Source of the DNA: Sphingomonas changbaiensis NBRC 104936
GTDB taxonomy: Bacteria; Pseudomonadota; Alphaproteobacteria; Sphingomonadales; Sphingomonadaceae
Assembly (NCBI RefSeq): GCF_000974765.1
Contig: NZ_BBWU01000051.1
Span: 88,713-152,712, forward strand
Direction of reading: 5' to 3'
DNA length: 64,000 nucleotides
Part shown: in pieces, positions 36,611-45,395 of the stretch
Layout: the number at the start of each line of letters is the position of its first letter
Position numbering within the stretch: the first letter of the stretch is position 1
The notes under the pieces: model-generated
What the model was told of the DNA's origin: nothing
What the model saw: the letters and a program-made list of their open reading frames with translations, nothing else
Database searches by the model: none
Program-made: the position numbers and the translations under genes

Positions 36611-37606
36611 ATGTCGCGTAAGCCCGTCCCCGCCCAGCCGGGCGATCGCAGCCGGATCGAGGTCATGTTCGACCGGCCCCAGCTTCTCGGCCAGCTGTTC
36701 GGCCATTTCGACCAGAACCTGGTCGCGATCGAGAACAGGCTTGGCGTCTATATCGCGGCGCGCGGCAACAAGCTGCAGATCGAGGGAGAGGCGGAGCAGG
36801 CGGCGCGCGCGCGCGACGTGCTGACCGGGCTCTACAACCGCATCGTCCAGGGCCAGGAGGTCGATGCCGGCACCGTCGATGCGGTGATCGCCATGTCCTC
36901 CGAGCCGACGCTGGAAGGCATCATCCGCACCGATGTCAGCCAGCCGCCGCCGGTGATGATCCGCACGCGCAAGAAGACGATCGTGCCGCGCTCCGCGACC
37001 CAGATCCGCTATATGGAAGCGCTGGCGCGCGACGAGATCATCTTCGCGCTCGGCCCGGCCGGCACCGGCAAGACCTATGTCGCGGTGGCGCAGGCCGTGC
37101 AGCAGCTGATCGCGGGCTCGGTCGACCGGCTGATCCTGTCGCGTCCGGCAGTGGAGGCGGGCGAAAAGCTCGGCTTCCTGCCCGGCGATATGCGCGAGAA
37201 GGTCGATCCCTATCTGCGCCCGCTCTATGATGCGCTCTACGACATGCTGCCGACCGAGCAGGTCGAACGCCGCATGGCCTCCGGCGAGATCGAGATCGCG
37301 CCGATCGCCTTCATGCGCGGCCGCACGCTCGCCAACGCCTTCATCATCCTCGACGAGGCGCAGAACACCACGCCGATGCAGATGAAGATGTTCCTGACCC
37401 GCTTCGGCGAGAACAGCCGCATGGTCGTCTGCGGCGACCCGCGCCAGGTCGATTTGCCCGATATCGGCAAGTCGGGCCTCGCCGATGCGGTCGCTCGCCT
37501 CGAAGGCGTGCGCAACATCTCGATGATCCGCTTCGGCAGCGCCGACGTCGTCCGCCACCCGCTCGTCGGCGCGATCGTCGATGCGTATGAGGGCGGAGAG
37601 AGTTGA
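36611..37606 (+). CDS. phoH: PhoH-family ATPase
   Basis: The 331-residue protein has an N-terminal KH-like part and the PhoH ATPase core. Walker A is GPAGTGKTYVAVAQA (about 151-165), followed by RPAVEAGEKLGFLPGD and Walker B FIILDEAQNTTPMQMKMFLTR. PhoH-like proteins are linked to RNA metabolism together with YbeY. The gene is preceded by AGGAGGTG. In most relatives ybeY follows directly; here vapBC intervenes. Confidence 0.95.
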   Translation: MSRKPVPAQPGDRSRIEVMFDRPQLLGQLFGHFDQNLVAIENRLGVYIAARGNKLQIEGEAEQAARARDVLTGLYNRIVQGQEVDAGTVDAVIAMSSEPTLEGIIRTDVSQPPPVMIRTRKKTIVPRSATQIRYMEALARDEIIFALGPAGTGKTYVAVAQAVQQLIAGSVDRLILSRPAVEAGEKLGFLPGDMREKVDPYLRPLYDALYDMLPTEQVERRMASGEIEIAPIAFMRGRTLANAFIILDEAQNTTPMQMKMFLTRFGENSRMVVCGDPRQVDLPDIGKSGLADAVARLEGVRNISMIRFGSADVVRHPLVGAIVDAYEGGES

Positions 37607-37637
37607 AGCGTTACCCGACGAGGAGTAGTCTTCAGAC

Positions 37638-37904
37638 GTGGGCCGTATCGAACTCCGGGACGAACTTCTTACTCGACAGGCGAGCCGCCTCGCCGAACGC
37701 CTTGGCACGAGTGAAGAAGAAGCCATCGCCAAAGCGTTGGACGCTCTGGAAGAAAGCCTGAACAAGGCTGCCGCCTCGAAGCGAACGGCGCAATCGATGA
37801 CAGAGTGGATTTTGGAGAGAAGAAAGCGGTTCCCTCTCAAGCCCACCGGCCTCGTCGCCGACAAGGCATTCTACGATTCTCTGAACGACGAGGATGAGGA
37901 TTGA
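37638..37904 (+). CDS. vapB: VapB-type antitoxin
   Basis: The 88-aa protein has an N-terminal DNA-binding-like helix region (RIELRDELLTRQASRLAERLGTSEEEAIAKALDALEE) and an acidic C-terminus (SLNDEDED), typical of VapB antitoxins of the Rv0623-like group. The C-terminal part would cap the VapC active site. It starts at GTG 37638 with AGGAG about 12 nt upstream, and its TGA overlaps the vapC TTG start. Base composition is visibly lower in GC than the flanking phoH and ybeY genes, suggesting acquisition. Confidence 0.85.
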   Translation: MGRIELRDELLTRQASRLAERLGTSEEEAIAKALDALEESLNKAAASKRTAQSMTEWILERRKRFPLKPTGLVADKAFYDSLNDEDED

Positions 37905-38296
37905 AGCGGTTCGTGGACGCGTCCGCTCTCGTTGCCATTCTCACGACCGAGCCGGGTTTTGAGCAGCTCATATTGTCCGCAAGCGAGGCTGATCAGCTCA
38001 TTACCTCCGCCATAGCCCAATGGGAAACCATCCGAGCGCTTACGAGAACAAGTGATTTGACCCCAGAGGAAGCCGCTCGCGAGTTTGACGAACTCCTGAT
38101 GCGCTTTGGCATTGGCACAGTCCAAATCGGTGCCCGCGAAGCTGAACTCGCGATCGAAGCCCACCGCCTACACGGCAAGGGCAATCACCACGCACGTCTG
38201 AACATGGGCGATTGCTTCGCCTATGCGTGCGCCAAGGCGAACGGCGCGAAGCTGCTCCACAAGGGCGACGATTTCGCGCTGACGGACCTCGCATGA
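37901..38296 (+). CDS. vapC: VapC-type PIN-domain toxin ribonuclease
   Basis: The 131-residue PIN domain begins FVDASALVAIL with the first acidic residue (Asp5). It keeps the Glu in AQWETIRAL and the Asp in NMGDCFAYACAKA, as well as DDFALTD, so the metal site looks intact. VapC enzymes cleave tRNA or rRNA and stop growth when VapB is lost. The TTG start overlaps the vapB stop, and the vapC TGA overlaps the ybeY ATG (ATGA). Toxin and housekeeping gene thus share a coupled junction. Confidence 0.88.
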   Translation: MKRFVDASALVAILTTEPGFEQLILSASEADQLITSAIAQWETIRALTRTSDLTPEEAAREFDELLMRFGIGTVQIGAREAELAIEAHRLHGKGNHHARLNMGDCFAYACAKANGAKLLHKGDDFALTDLA

Positions 38297-38826
38297 TCGA
38301 CGTCGCCGTTCAGGTCGATCCGCCCTGGCCCCCGGGCGATTGGGAAGCGCTTGGCACGCGCGCGGTCGCGGCGGCGCTCGCGGCCACGCCGCATGCGGAG
38401 CTGGCGACCACGCCCGAGCTGGTCGAGGTGTCGGTGCGGCTGACCTCCGACGAGGAAGTCCATGCGCTCAACCGCCACTATCGCGGCAAGGACAAGCCGA
38501 CCAACGTCCTCTCCTTCCCGATGGTCCAGCCCGACCTGCTCGAGACGGTGTCGCAGAACGGGGATGATGGCGAGCTGCTGCTCGGCGATATCGTGCTTGC
38601 CTATGGCGTCTGCGCGCGCGAGGCCGAGGAGAAAGGCGTGGCATTGGACGCCCACGCCACCCATCTGATTGTCCACGGCCTGCTGCATTTGCTAGGCTAT
38701 GATCACCAGGGGTCGGTCGAAGCCGAGCACATGGAGTCGCTGGAACGCGACGTCCTGGCCCGGCTTGGCCTGCACGACCCCTATAACAGGGACGAACCGG
38801 AGTTCGATGCCAGAGGATTCGAGTAG
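38293..38826 (+). CDS. ybeY: Endoribonuclease / rRNA maturation factor YbeY
   Basis: The 177-aa protein has the metal motif HGLLHLLGYDH (H-x3-H-x5-H) and the RGKDKPTNVLSFP signature. YbeY takes part in 16S rRNA 3'-end maturation and ribosome quality control. Its start overlaps the vapC stop, and its stop overlaps the corC start by 20 nt. Confidence 0.95.
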   Translation: MIDVAVQVDPPWPPGDWEALGTRAVAAALAATPHAELATTPELVEVSVRLTSDEEVHALNRHYRGKDKPTNVLSFPMVQPDLLETVSQNGDDGELLLGDIVLAYGVCAREAEEKGVALDAHATHLIVHGLLHLLGYDHQGSVEAEHMESLERDVLARLGLHDPYNRDEPEFDARGFE

Positions 38827-39694
38827 CTCGGAAGGGGGCGGCAGACTTTGGCGTGGGTTGCGCGACATGCTCTTCGGGAGCGAAAGCGAGCCCACGCTGC
38901 GCGACCAGATCGAGGAAGTGATCGAGGAGCATGAGGGCGAACCGGCCGAAGCCGGCGACCTGACCCCGATCGAGCGGCAGATGGTCCGCAACCTGCTCCA
39001 TTTCGGCGAGCGGACGGTCGCGGACGTGGCGGTGCCGCGCGCCGACATCATCGCGGTCCCGGAATCGGCGAGCTTCGACGAGTTGGTGGCCCATTTCGCC
39101 GAGGCGGGCCACAGCCGGCTGCCAGTCTATCGCGAAAGCCTCGATGCGATCACCGGCATGATCCACATCAAGGACGTGTTCGAGTTCCTTGCGAACGGCG
39201 CGCCGCGGCCCGACGGCATCGCCGGGCTGATCCGCGAGCCGCGCTATGTGCCGACGTCGATGGGCGTGCTCGACCTGCTTGCCGAGATGCGGGCGACGCG
39301 CACGCACCTGGCGATCGTCGTCGACGAATATTCGGGCACCGAAGGCCTGGTCACGATCGAAGACCTGGTCGAAGAGATCGTCGGCGAGATCGAGGACGAG
39401 CATGACGAGGCGCCCGAGGCGACTTTGGTCGATCTGGGCGGCGGCATGTGGGACGCCGATGCCCGCGCCGAGCTGGAGGACGTCGCGGCCGAGATCGATC
39501 CGCGCCTGGCCGATGTGGAAGAGGATGTGGAGACGCTGGGCGGCCTCGCCTTCGTTCTCGCCGGCCACATTCCGGAGCCGGGTGAAATCGTCACGCACCC
39601 GAGCGGCTGGCGGATCGAGGTCACCGCAGCCGACGCACGCCATGTGACTCGCGTCCGATTGCACGCGCCGGAACCGATTCTCGAGCAGGAATAG
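38807..39694 (+). CDS. corC: CorC/HlyC-family CBS-domain protein
   Basis: The 295-residue protein has two CBS domains (about 60-185; [10 protein letters not shown] and [29 protein letters not shown] are typical). A C-terminal CorC/HlyC transporter-associated domain begins near [19 protein letters not shown]. Family members modulate magnesium or cobalt transport. It overlaps the end of ybeY, the usual phoH-ybeY-corC arrangement. The apolipoprotein N-acyltransferase gene that often follows is absent here. Confidence 0.93.
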   Translation: MPEDSSSSEGGGRLWRGLRDMLFGSESEPTLRDQIEEVIEEHEGEPAEAGDLTPIERQMVRNLLHFGERTVADVAVPRADIIAVPESASFDELVAHFAEAGHSRLPVYRESLDAITGMIHIKDVFEFLANGAPRPDGIAGLIREPRYVPTSMGVLDLLAEMRATRTHLAIVVDEYSGTEGLVTIEDLVEEIVGEIEDEHDEAPEATLVDLGGGMWDADARAELEDVAAEIDPRLADVEEDVETLGGLAFVLAGHIPEPGEIVTHPSGWRIEVTAADARHVTRVRLHAPEPILEQE

Positions 39695-39737
39695 CCCGGA
39701 TTCGTCCGCTTCTGCGGACAAGTCTGGGGATAAGAAT

Positions 39738-39965
39738 TGAGCGTCTTCGTCCTGTCGCAAATCCGACTCGGTTCACCCGATGCCGATTGTGCCGCCCCCG
39801 AAATTGATTCATGTGGGCAACGAGAATTCTGTCTCATGCGGGGACGTTTCGAGGCCGAGCCTCAAGGCGAAGCCATCGGAGCCTGAGGGTCGCTATCAGG
39901 AAGCGCTTATCTTGCTTCCGCTGTGCCGCCGGTTCTTTCACCCCCTGGCCGGCGGCACTTTTTTG
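39738..39965 (+). ncRNA. Candidate small RNA or 5' leader ending in a strong terminator
   Basis: The 324-bp gap after corC holds no convincing reading frame. It has successive hairpin-forming segments (e.g. CCTCA...TGAGG around 39860-39888 and GGAAGC...GCTTCC at 39899-39919) and ends in a strong intrinsic terminator. The terminator lies about 55 bp before the next gene, so it cannot end that gene's transcript; it ends either corC read-through or a separate short RNA. No Rfam-type family is recognised by eye (not SRP, tmRNA or RNase P). Confidence 0.4.
39923..39964 (+). terminator. Rho-independent terminator
   Basis: A perfect 10-bp stem (GTGCCGCCGG at 39923-39932 with CCGGCGGCAC at 39949-39958) is followed directly by six T residues. 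This is the clearest intrinsic terminator in the window. Confidence 0.9.
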
Positions 39966-40018
39966 CCATGCCGATTGCGCCTAGAGAAAGGGCGACATTC
40001 CCTAATCCCGGAGTGCCG

Positions 40019-41344
40019 ATGCTCGGCCGAATTACCCGCCCGCTGATTTTCCTGGTTGTCGTCCTGCTGCTGATCCTCGGCGGCATCTGGCTGATGACGC
40101 GCCAGCGCAATGCCGACCTGCCGGTAACGGCGGTCGAAGGGCAGCGGCCCAGGATCGCCGACCCGGATATCGAGCAGATCCCGACCATCGACATCGCGCC
40201 GCCCGTCGCCTGGGGCAATGACCGCCCGGCGCCCGCCCAGGGGCTGAAAGTCCAGGCGTTCGCGCAAGGGCTGGACCACCCGCGCTGGCTGTACACGCTG
40301 CCCAACGGCGATGTGCTGGTCGCCGAAGCCAATTCGCCGCCGCGCAAGGGCAAGAGCCTGGTCGACCGGGTTATGGGCTGGCTGCTGGGCCGCGCGGGCG
40401 CCGGCGTGCCGTCGGCCAACCGCATCACCCTGCTGCGCGACGCGAACGGCGACGGCGTTGCCGAAACACGCTCGGTGCTGCTGTCCGGCCTCAACTCGCC
40501 GACCGGCATGGCGCTGGTCGGTGACAAACTTTACGTCGCCAACACCAACGCGGTCATCGCCTTCCCCTACCAGCCCGGGCAGACGCAGATCACCGCCAAG
40601 CCCGAGAAGATCGTCAGCCTTCCCGGCGGCGGCAATCACTGGGCGCGGAACCTCCTCGCCAGTCCTGACGGGCGGCTCCTTTATGTGACGGTCGGTTCGG
40701 CGAGCAACATCGGCGAACGCGGGATGGACAAGGAAGAGCGGCGCGCGGCGATCTGGGAAGTTTATCCGGAGAACAAGACCTTCCGCATCTATGCCGCAGG
40801 CCTGCGCAACCCCAACGGCCTCGCCTGGGAACCGCACCGGCACGATTTGTGGACGGTGGTCAACGAACGCGACATGCTCGGCGGCGACGGCCCGCCCGAT
40901 TACCTGACCTTCGTCGATTTCGGCGGCTTCTACGGCTGGCCGTACAGCTATTGGGGCGGCTATGTGGACAAGCGCACGGAATCGCGGCCGGACCTGCTCG
41001 AATATACCCGCCGCCCCGATTACGCGCTCGGCCCCCACACCGCCCCGCTCGGCCTTGTCTTTGCAGAGGGCGCGAAGCTGGGGGATCAGTTCGGCAACGG
41101 CGCCTTCGTCGCGCTGCACGGATCGTGGAACCGCAAGCCGCTTTCCGGCTACAAGGTGATCTACGTGCCGTTCGGCGACAACGGCATGCCCGTGAAGGGC
41201 GCCAAGCCGATCGACGTGCTCGGCGGGTTCCTCGACAAGGACGAACACGCCCGCGGCCGCCCGGCCGGCCTCGCCCTCGACAAAACCGGCGCGCTTTTGG
41301 TGGCGGATGATGTGGGCAACCGGGTGTGGCGGGTGAGCCGGTAG
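40019..41344 (+). CDS. Sorbosone dehydrogenase-family (PQQ-type beta-propeller) protein
   Basis: The 441-aa protein has an N-terminal membrane anchor (about 8-27). A soluble glucose/sorbosone dehydrogenase-like propeller follows, with blocks GLDHPRWLYTLPNGDVLVAE, YAAGLRNPNGLAWEPH and TAPLGLVFAEGAKLGDQFGNGAFVALHGSWNR. Members oxidise sugars or aldoses in the periplasm, usually with PQQ. Start ATG 40019 puts the anchor at the N-terminus. The gene lies after a terminator, so it is its own unit. Confidence 0.88.
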   Translation: MLGRITRPLIFLVVVLLLILGGIWLMTRQRNADLPVTAVEGQRPRIADPDIEQIPTIDIAPPVAWGNDRPAPAQGLKVQAFAQGLDHPRWLYTLPNGDVLVAEANSPPRKGKSLVDRVMGWLLGRAGAGVPSANRITLLRDANGDGVAETRSVLLSGLNSPTGMALVGDKLYVANTNAVIAFPYQPGQTQITAKPEKIVSLPGGGNHWARNLLASPDGRLLYVTVGSASNIGERGMDKEERRAAIWEVYPENKTFRIYAAGLRNPNGLAWEPHRHDLWTVVNERDMLGGDGPPDYLTFVDFGGFYGWPYSYWGGYVDKRTESRPDLLEYTRRPDYALGPHTAPLGLVFAEGAKLGDQFGNGAFVALHGSWNRKPLSGYKVIYVPFGDNGMPVKGAKPIDVLGGFLDKDEHARGRPAGLALDKTGALLVADDVGNRVWRVSR

Positions 41345-41356
41345 GACGGCCTCAGC

Positions 41357-41770
41357 TCAGTCCCGCGGCCAAGTCTCCGCCCCTTCCAGCGGCGGGTAGC
41401 AGATCGGCTTGTCACCGAAATAAGCGCGCACAATCGGCTCGCGGCGGTCGCCTTCGTCTTCGTCGGGCGACCAGCCTTCGCCGTAATCGAATTCGGTCCG
41501 GAACTCATTTCCGTTTACGAGCAGAGTAATGCCCCGCCATTTTTTGTCAGGCGGCGCGATCTCCCAAAGATGCATTACCACATCCAGAGGATCGTCCTCC
41601 CGCACGTCCAGCCAGACGATCCTATCTGGGTATGAAGCGAAAATGGACCCGCCAACCCAGGCTCGCCCGGCCTCCGCATAGAGGAGCACCGGAGCATTTT
41701 CAGCAAAACTTAGCTTGGCGACTCGTTCGGCGAGCTCATTAACGAGATCTGCTTCCACCCGCTTATCCAC
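41357..41770 (-). CDS. Orphan protein, possibly YezG/DUF600-like immunity type (137 aa)
   Basis: The 137-residue acidic soluble protein contains EFDYGEGWSPDEDEGDRREPIVRAYFGD, which loosely recalls the EFDYD-DP...R block of YezG/DUF600 immunity proteins. GTG 41770 is preferred as start because GGGAGG lies 6 nt upstream. Base composition is lower in GC than neighbours. It forms a leftward pair with the gene at 41962-42324, separated by a palindromic repeat. No toxin partner is present. The family link is weak and the function is unknown. Confidence 0.6.
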   Translation of the reverse strand: MDKRVEADLVNELAERVAKLSFAENAPVLLYAEAGRAWVGGSIFASYPDRIVWLDVREDDPLDVVMHLWEIAPPDKKWRGITLLVNGNEFRTEFDYGEGWSPDEDEGDRREPIVRAYFGDKPICYPPLEGAETWPRD

Positions 41771-41821
41771 TGCGGCCTCCCGCTTGGTTCCTAAACTTCG
41801 CTTGCCGCGCCATCCCAAGAC

Positions 41822-41909
41822 CCGGCTTGGCTGAGCCTGTCGAAGCCCTCCCTTCTTCTTTCTGCGCCTCTATAAACGGGAGAGGCCTTCGAGCGGCCAG
41901 GCAAGCCGG
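41822..41909. repeat. GTCGAAGCCCTCCCTTC-type palindromic repeat
   Basis: The arms CCGGCTTGGCTGAGCC and GGCAAGCCGG face each other imperfectly. It is a degenerate relative of the elements at 16656-16745 and 56950-57050 and lies between two orphan genes. Confidence 0.7.
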
Positions 41910-41961
41910 CGAAAAGAGCGGCGCCCGATTCCGAAGGTCCGCTATCGGTGGGTAGAAGACA

Positions 41962-42324
41962 TTAAGGCGCCCTTCGCCAGACCGGGAAAACGGCGTTTTC
42001 AGTGGAGGCCATGGCTTTGATCATGGCCTCGTAGTCAAATGCCGGAAGCCTCATGATGTAGTCGATCACAGCCTTCTCTCCGGTCGCGCCTTGAGGGAAG
42101 GCGCACGCCAGTCGATCGCTACAGTCGAACAACAGCCACCAAACATCCGCTCCCCACGGTCCGCTGTCGTTCGTCTCGACGGCAACGGCCGAAAGATCGC
42201 TTTTAGCGACGGTTTTGGTCTCACCAACATTATCACGGACGCTGATCCTCTCGCCGTCTATGGCGATCGCCCACCTGCTCTCCGCCTCAAGAGGCCGAGT
42301 CTTCCGTTTGAACCAGTCAAACAC
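41962..42324 (-). CDS. Orphan soluble protein (120 aa)
   Basis: The GTG start at 42324 (GGGGGA 7 nt upstream) gives VFDWFKRKTRPLEAESRWAIAIDGE, a compact Trp-rich protein with GPWGADVWWLLFDCSDRLACAFPQG in the middle. It has no signal peptide or membrane segment. Lower GC than flanking housekeeping genes suggests recent arrival together with the gene at 41357-41770. Similar small proteins often occur as orphan immunity factors, but this is only a guess. Confidence 0.6.
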   Translation of the reverse strand: MFDWFKRKTRPLEAESRWAIAIDGERISVRDNVGETKTVAKSDLSAVAVETNDSGPWGADVWWLLFDCSDRLACAFPQGATGEKAVIDYIMRLPAFDYEAMIKAMASTENAVFPVWRRAP

Positions 42325-42429
42325 GCGTAATCCCCCGCAAAGAACCAACAGTCATCGGCGAGGGCAGACGTCCGCCATTGGACGATTGCCGTCATTGACC
42401 GCTCGTCGCAATCGCTCAGAGCCAGCGCG

Positions 42430-42732
42430 CTATTCCAGCAGCTTCGGCCCTTCCTTCGCCAGCTTGGCGCGGATCTTGTCGGCGAACAGCGCCAGGAACG
42501 GCGGCAGGTCGAAGCTGGCGTGGACCTTGTCGTCGAACACGGTGAGGCGGCTCGCGACGCGCTGGCCCATGGCCTCGACCGCGAACCTGAGCGTGTCGCC
42601 TTCCCAATGATGCTCGGTGACTTGCCCGCCGGGGATGAAGCTTGCGAGCCTGCCGAAGCCCTGCTCGATCCGGGCGCGGGCGGCGGCGCGGCCGAGCTTG
42701 TGCGGCAGGTCGAGTTCGATCGGCGCAGTCAT
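42430..42732 (-). CDS. Polyhydroxyalkanoate-system family protein (100 aa)
   Basis: Start ATG 42732 gives MTAPIELDLPHKLGRAAARARIEQG, and the rest contains GDTLRFAVEAMGQRVASRLTVFDDKVHASFDLP. This matches the polyhydroxyalkanoic acid system protein family (PHA granule region). Its biochemical role is unclear. No PHA synthase or phasin is nearby. The longer frame on this strand is a shadow of the divergent gene at 42799. Confidence 0.8.
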   Translation of the reverse strand: MTAPIELDLPHKLGRAAARARIEQGFGRLASFIPGGQVTEHHWEGDTLRFAVEAMGQRVASRLTVFDDKVHASFDLPPFLALFADKIRAKLAKEGPKLLE

Positions 42733-42798
42733 GACGTCAGCATTGCCGAGCGCCGCGCCGGCTGCAATGGGAAAGGAACAGCGGACGGGAGATCGACC

Positions 42799-43248
42799 AT
42801 GAAGCCTCGCCTCAACCCCTATCAGGCCGCGCCGGCCGCGATCAAACCGATGCTCGATTTCGAGAGCGCAGTGCAAAGCCTGGGGATCGAGCCCAAGCTG
42901 ATGCACCTGATCAAGATGCGCGCGTCGCAGATCAACGGCTGCGCCTTCTGCCTCGACATGCACGCGCACGAGGCGCGCGCGGACGGCGAAGCGCAGCAGC
43001 GGCTGGACGTGCTGCCGGCCTGGCGCGAGACCAACCTGTTCGACGAGCGCGAGCAGGCCGCGCTCGCCTGGACCGAAGCGCTGACTCGCATCGCCGACAC
43101 GCATGCGCCGGACGACGTCTATGAGCGCCTGGCGGCGGCGTTCGACGAAAAGGAGCGGGTCGCGATCACGCTCGCGATCGTCGCGATCAACGGCTGGAAC
43201 CGCATCGCGATCGGTTTCCGTTCCGTGCCGGGACGCCGCCACGGCTGA
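42799..43248 (+). CDS. AhpD-like carboxymuconolactone decarboxylase-family protein
   Basis: The 149-residue protein has the AhpD-type redox motif NGCAFCLDMHAHEAR (Cys-x2-Cys with downstream His). It also has FDEREQAALAWTEALTRI, the family signature of alkylhydroperoxidase-like domains. It probably reduces peroxides or acts as a disulfide reductase partner. It is divergent from the PHA-system gene and 119 bp before the EF-G-like gene. Confidence 0.9.
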   Translation: MKPRLNPYQAAPAAIKPMLDFESAVQSLGIEPKLMHLIKMRASQINGCAFCLDMHAHEARADGEAQQRLDVLPAWRETNLFDEREQAALAWTEALTRIADTHAPDDVYERLAAAFDEKERVAITLAIVAINGWNRIAIGFRSVPGRRHG

Positions 43249-43367
43249 TCGCGCCAAGGCTTGACCCCCCGCCGCAACAGGAGGACCATCCAGCCTTCGA
43301 CTCACAGACGCGCCCGGGCCCGCGTCTCCCTCGTGGGTCTGCCGCGCGGCAGACGAAGGAGACAATC

Positions 43368-45383
43368 ATGCCTGGTAGATCAGCTGGCACACGCGCGATC
43401 GCGCTTGTCGGGCCCGGCGGAGCTGGCAAGACCAGCCTTGCCGAGGCCCTTCTTTTTTGCAGCGAGGCGATCGCCAGGCAGGGCAGCGTCGATGCCGGCA
43501 CCTGCGTCGGCGATTCGTCGCCCGAAGCCCGCGCCCGCCGCGGCTCGACCGAGCTGAATGTCCTGCATTTCGATTATCTCGGCGATCATTTCGCGCTGAT
43601 CGACTCGCCCGGATCGGTCGGCTTCGCCGCCGACGGGGCGCTCGGCATCGCCGCCTGCGATCTGGCCGTCGTGGTGATCGATCCGGATCAAAACCGCGCC
43701 CAGCTCGCCGAGCCGACGCTCAGGCAGCTCGAGGCGATGGACATTCCGCACATCATCTTCGTCAATAAGATCGACCAGGCGCGCGGGCGCCTGCGCGACT
43801 TGCTCGAAGCGTTGCAGCCCCTGTCCGCCAAGCCGCTGCTCGCCCGGCACATCCCGATCTGGGAAGGCGACCGGATCACCGGCTTCGTCGATGTCGGGCT
43901 TGAGCGGGCCTTTCACTATGTGGCCGGCAAGCCCTCCGAGCGCACCGAAATCCCGCAAGCGCTGATGGACCGCGAGATATCGGACCGCATGCACCTGCTG
44001 GAACAGCTCGCCGATCACGACGATTCGCTGCTTGAGCAATTGCTGATGGACGAGACGCCGGACCAGCAGACGGTGCTCGCCGATCTGGCGAAGGAAACGG
44101 GCCAGAATCTGGGCGTGCCGGTGATGTTCGGATCGGCGCAGAACGGTTTCGGCGTGCGGCGGCTGCTGAAGGCGCTGCGCCATGAAGCTCCGGCTCCCGA
44201 TCGCGCGGCCGAGCGGCTGGGCGCGGACGGCGCCTGCGCGCTGGTGTTCAAGGTTTCCAACGGCAATCAGATCGGCCGCCTCGCGCTCGCCCGCTTGTTC
44301 GGCGGGTCGCTGCAGGAAGGCGCGGACCTGAACGGCACGCGGATCGGCACCTTGCTCCGCCTGCAGGGGGACAAGACGGTAAAAATCCCCCGCGCCGAAG
44401 CCGGCGACGTGATCGCTATCGCCAAGCTCGAGGGCGTCCAGGCGGGCGAATGGCTGACAGCCGACGGCAAGGCCGCTCCCGCACCCGCGACCGAAAGCCT
44501 GGTCGCCAACCATGTCGTCGCGATCGCGCCCAAGAACCGCAACGACGACGTGAAGCTGTCGACCGCACTGCATAAGCTGACCGAGGAGGACTGTTCGCTC
44601 ACCTGGGAACAGGACGAGGTGCACCACGAAACCCTGCTTCGCGGCATGGGCGACGAGCATCTGAACGTGGTGCTGGCGCGGCTGAAGCGCCGCTATGGCG
44701 TGGACGTCAGCGCCAGGCCGGCGACGATCGGCTACAAGGAATCGATCCGCAAGACCGTGACCCAGCGCGGCCGGCACAAGAAGCAGTCGGGCGGCCATGG
44801 CCAATATGGCGATTGCGTGATCGAGCTCCGCCCCCTGCCCCGCGGCTCCGGCTTCGTGTTCGAGGACAAGATCACCGGCGGCGCGATCCCGCGGCAGTAC
44901 ATCCCGGCGGTCGAGGCCGGCATCAAGGACGCGATGGCAAAGGGCCCGCTGGGCTTTCCGGTGGTCGATGTCGCGGTCACGCTGACCGACGGCAGCTTCC
45001 ATTCGGTCGACAGCTCCGAACTCGCCTTCCGCACCGCCGGCCGGATCGCGATGAGCGAAGCGCTGGCCGCCGCCGCGCCCTATCTGCTCGAGCCGATCGT
45101 GAAGGTGACGATCCTCGCCCCGAACGCGGCGACCTCGCGCGTCACCTCGGCGATCTCGTCGCGGCGCGGACAGATGCTGGGGATGGAGCCGCGCGAGGGC
45201 TGGCACCGCTGGGATCGGGTGGAAGCACTGATGCCCGAAGCGTCGCTGCGCGGGCTCGATGCGGAGCTGCGCTCGCTGAGCCAAGGCCTCGCCACCTACG
45301 TCGCCGAGTTCGATCACCTGCAGGAAATCAGCGGCAAGCTGGCTGACGAGGTCGTGCAGCAGAAGCAGCTGGAAGCGGCTTAG
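43368..45383 (+). CDS. Elongation factor G-like GTPase (paralogue)
   Basis: The 671-aa protein has the EF-G domain order: G domain, domain II and the C-terminal domains III-V. G motifs are GPGGAGKTS (G1), DSPG (G3, where true EF-G has DTPG) and NKID (G4). The later FVFEDKITGGAIPRQYIPAVEAG block is EF-G-specific. Sequence drift from canonical EF-G in G1/G3 suggests the FusA2-like group, whose role is unknown. The usual EF-G gene in the str operon is not in this window. Confidence 0.88.
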   Translation: MPGRSAGTRAIALVGPGGAGKTSLAEALLFCSEAIARQGSVDAGTCVGDSSPEARARRGSTELNVLHFDYLGDHFALIDSPGSVGFAADGALGIAACDLAVVVIDPDQNRAQLAEPTLRQLEAMDIPHIIFVNKIDQARGRLRDLLEALQPLSAKPLLARHIPIWEGDRITGFVDVGLERAFHYVAGKPSERTEIPQALMDREISDRMHLLEQLADHDDSLLEQLLMDETPDQQTVLADLAKETGQNLGVPVMFGSAQNGFGVRRLLKALRHEAPAPDRAAERLGADGACALVFKVSNGNQIGRLALARLFGGSLQEGADLNGTRIGTLLRLQGDKTVKIPRAEAGDVIAIAKLEGVQAGEWLTADGKAAPAPATESLVANHVVAIAPKNRNDDVKLSTALHKLTEEDCSLTWEQDEVHHETLLRGMGDEHLNVVLARLKRRYGVDVSARPATIGYKESIRKTVTQRGRHKKQSGGHGQYGDCVIELRPLPRGSGFVFEDKITGGAIPRQYIPAVEAGIKDAMAKGPLGFPVVDVAVTLTDGSFHSVDSSELAFRTAGRIAMSEALAAAAPYLLEPIVKVTILAPNAATSRVTSAISSRRGQMLGMEPREGWHRWDRVEALMPEASLRGLDAELRSLSQGLATYVAEFDHLQEISGKLADEVVQQKQLEAA

Positions 45384-45395
45384 TTCAAGAACAAT

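Noticed and set aside
36185..37864. 559-codon minus frame over miaB, phoH and vapB
   Set aside because: Antisense to recognised genes and without motif content.
43380..45317. 645-codon minus frame antisense to the EF-G-like gene
   Set aside because: Shadow frame; the + strand encodes a complete EF-G domain set.
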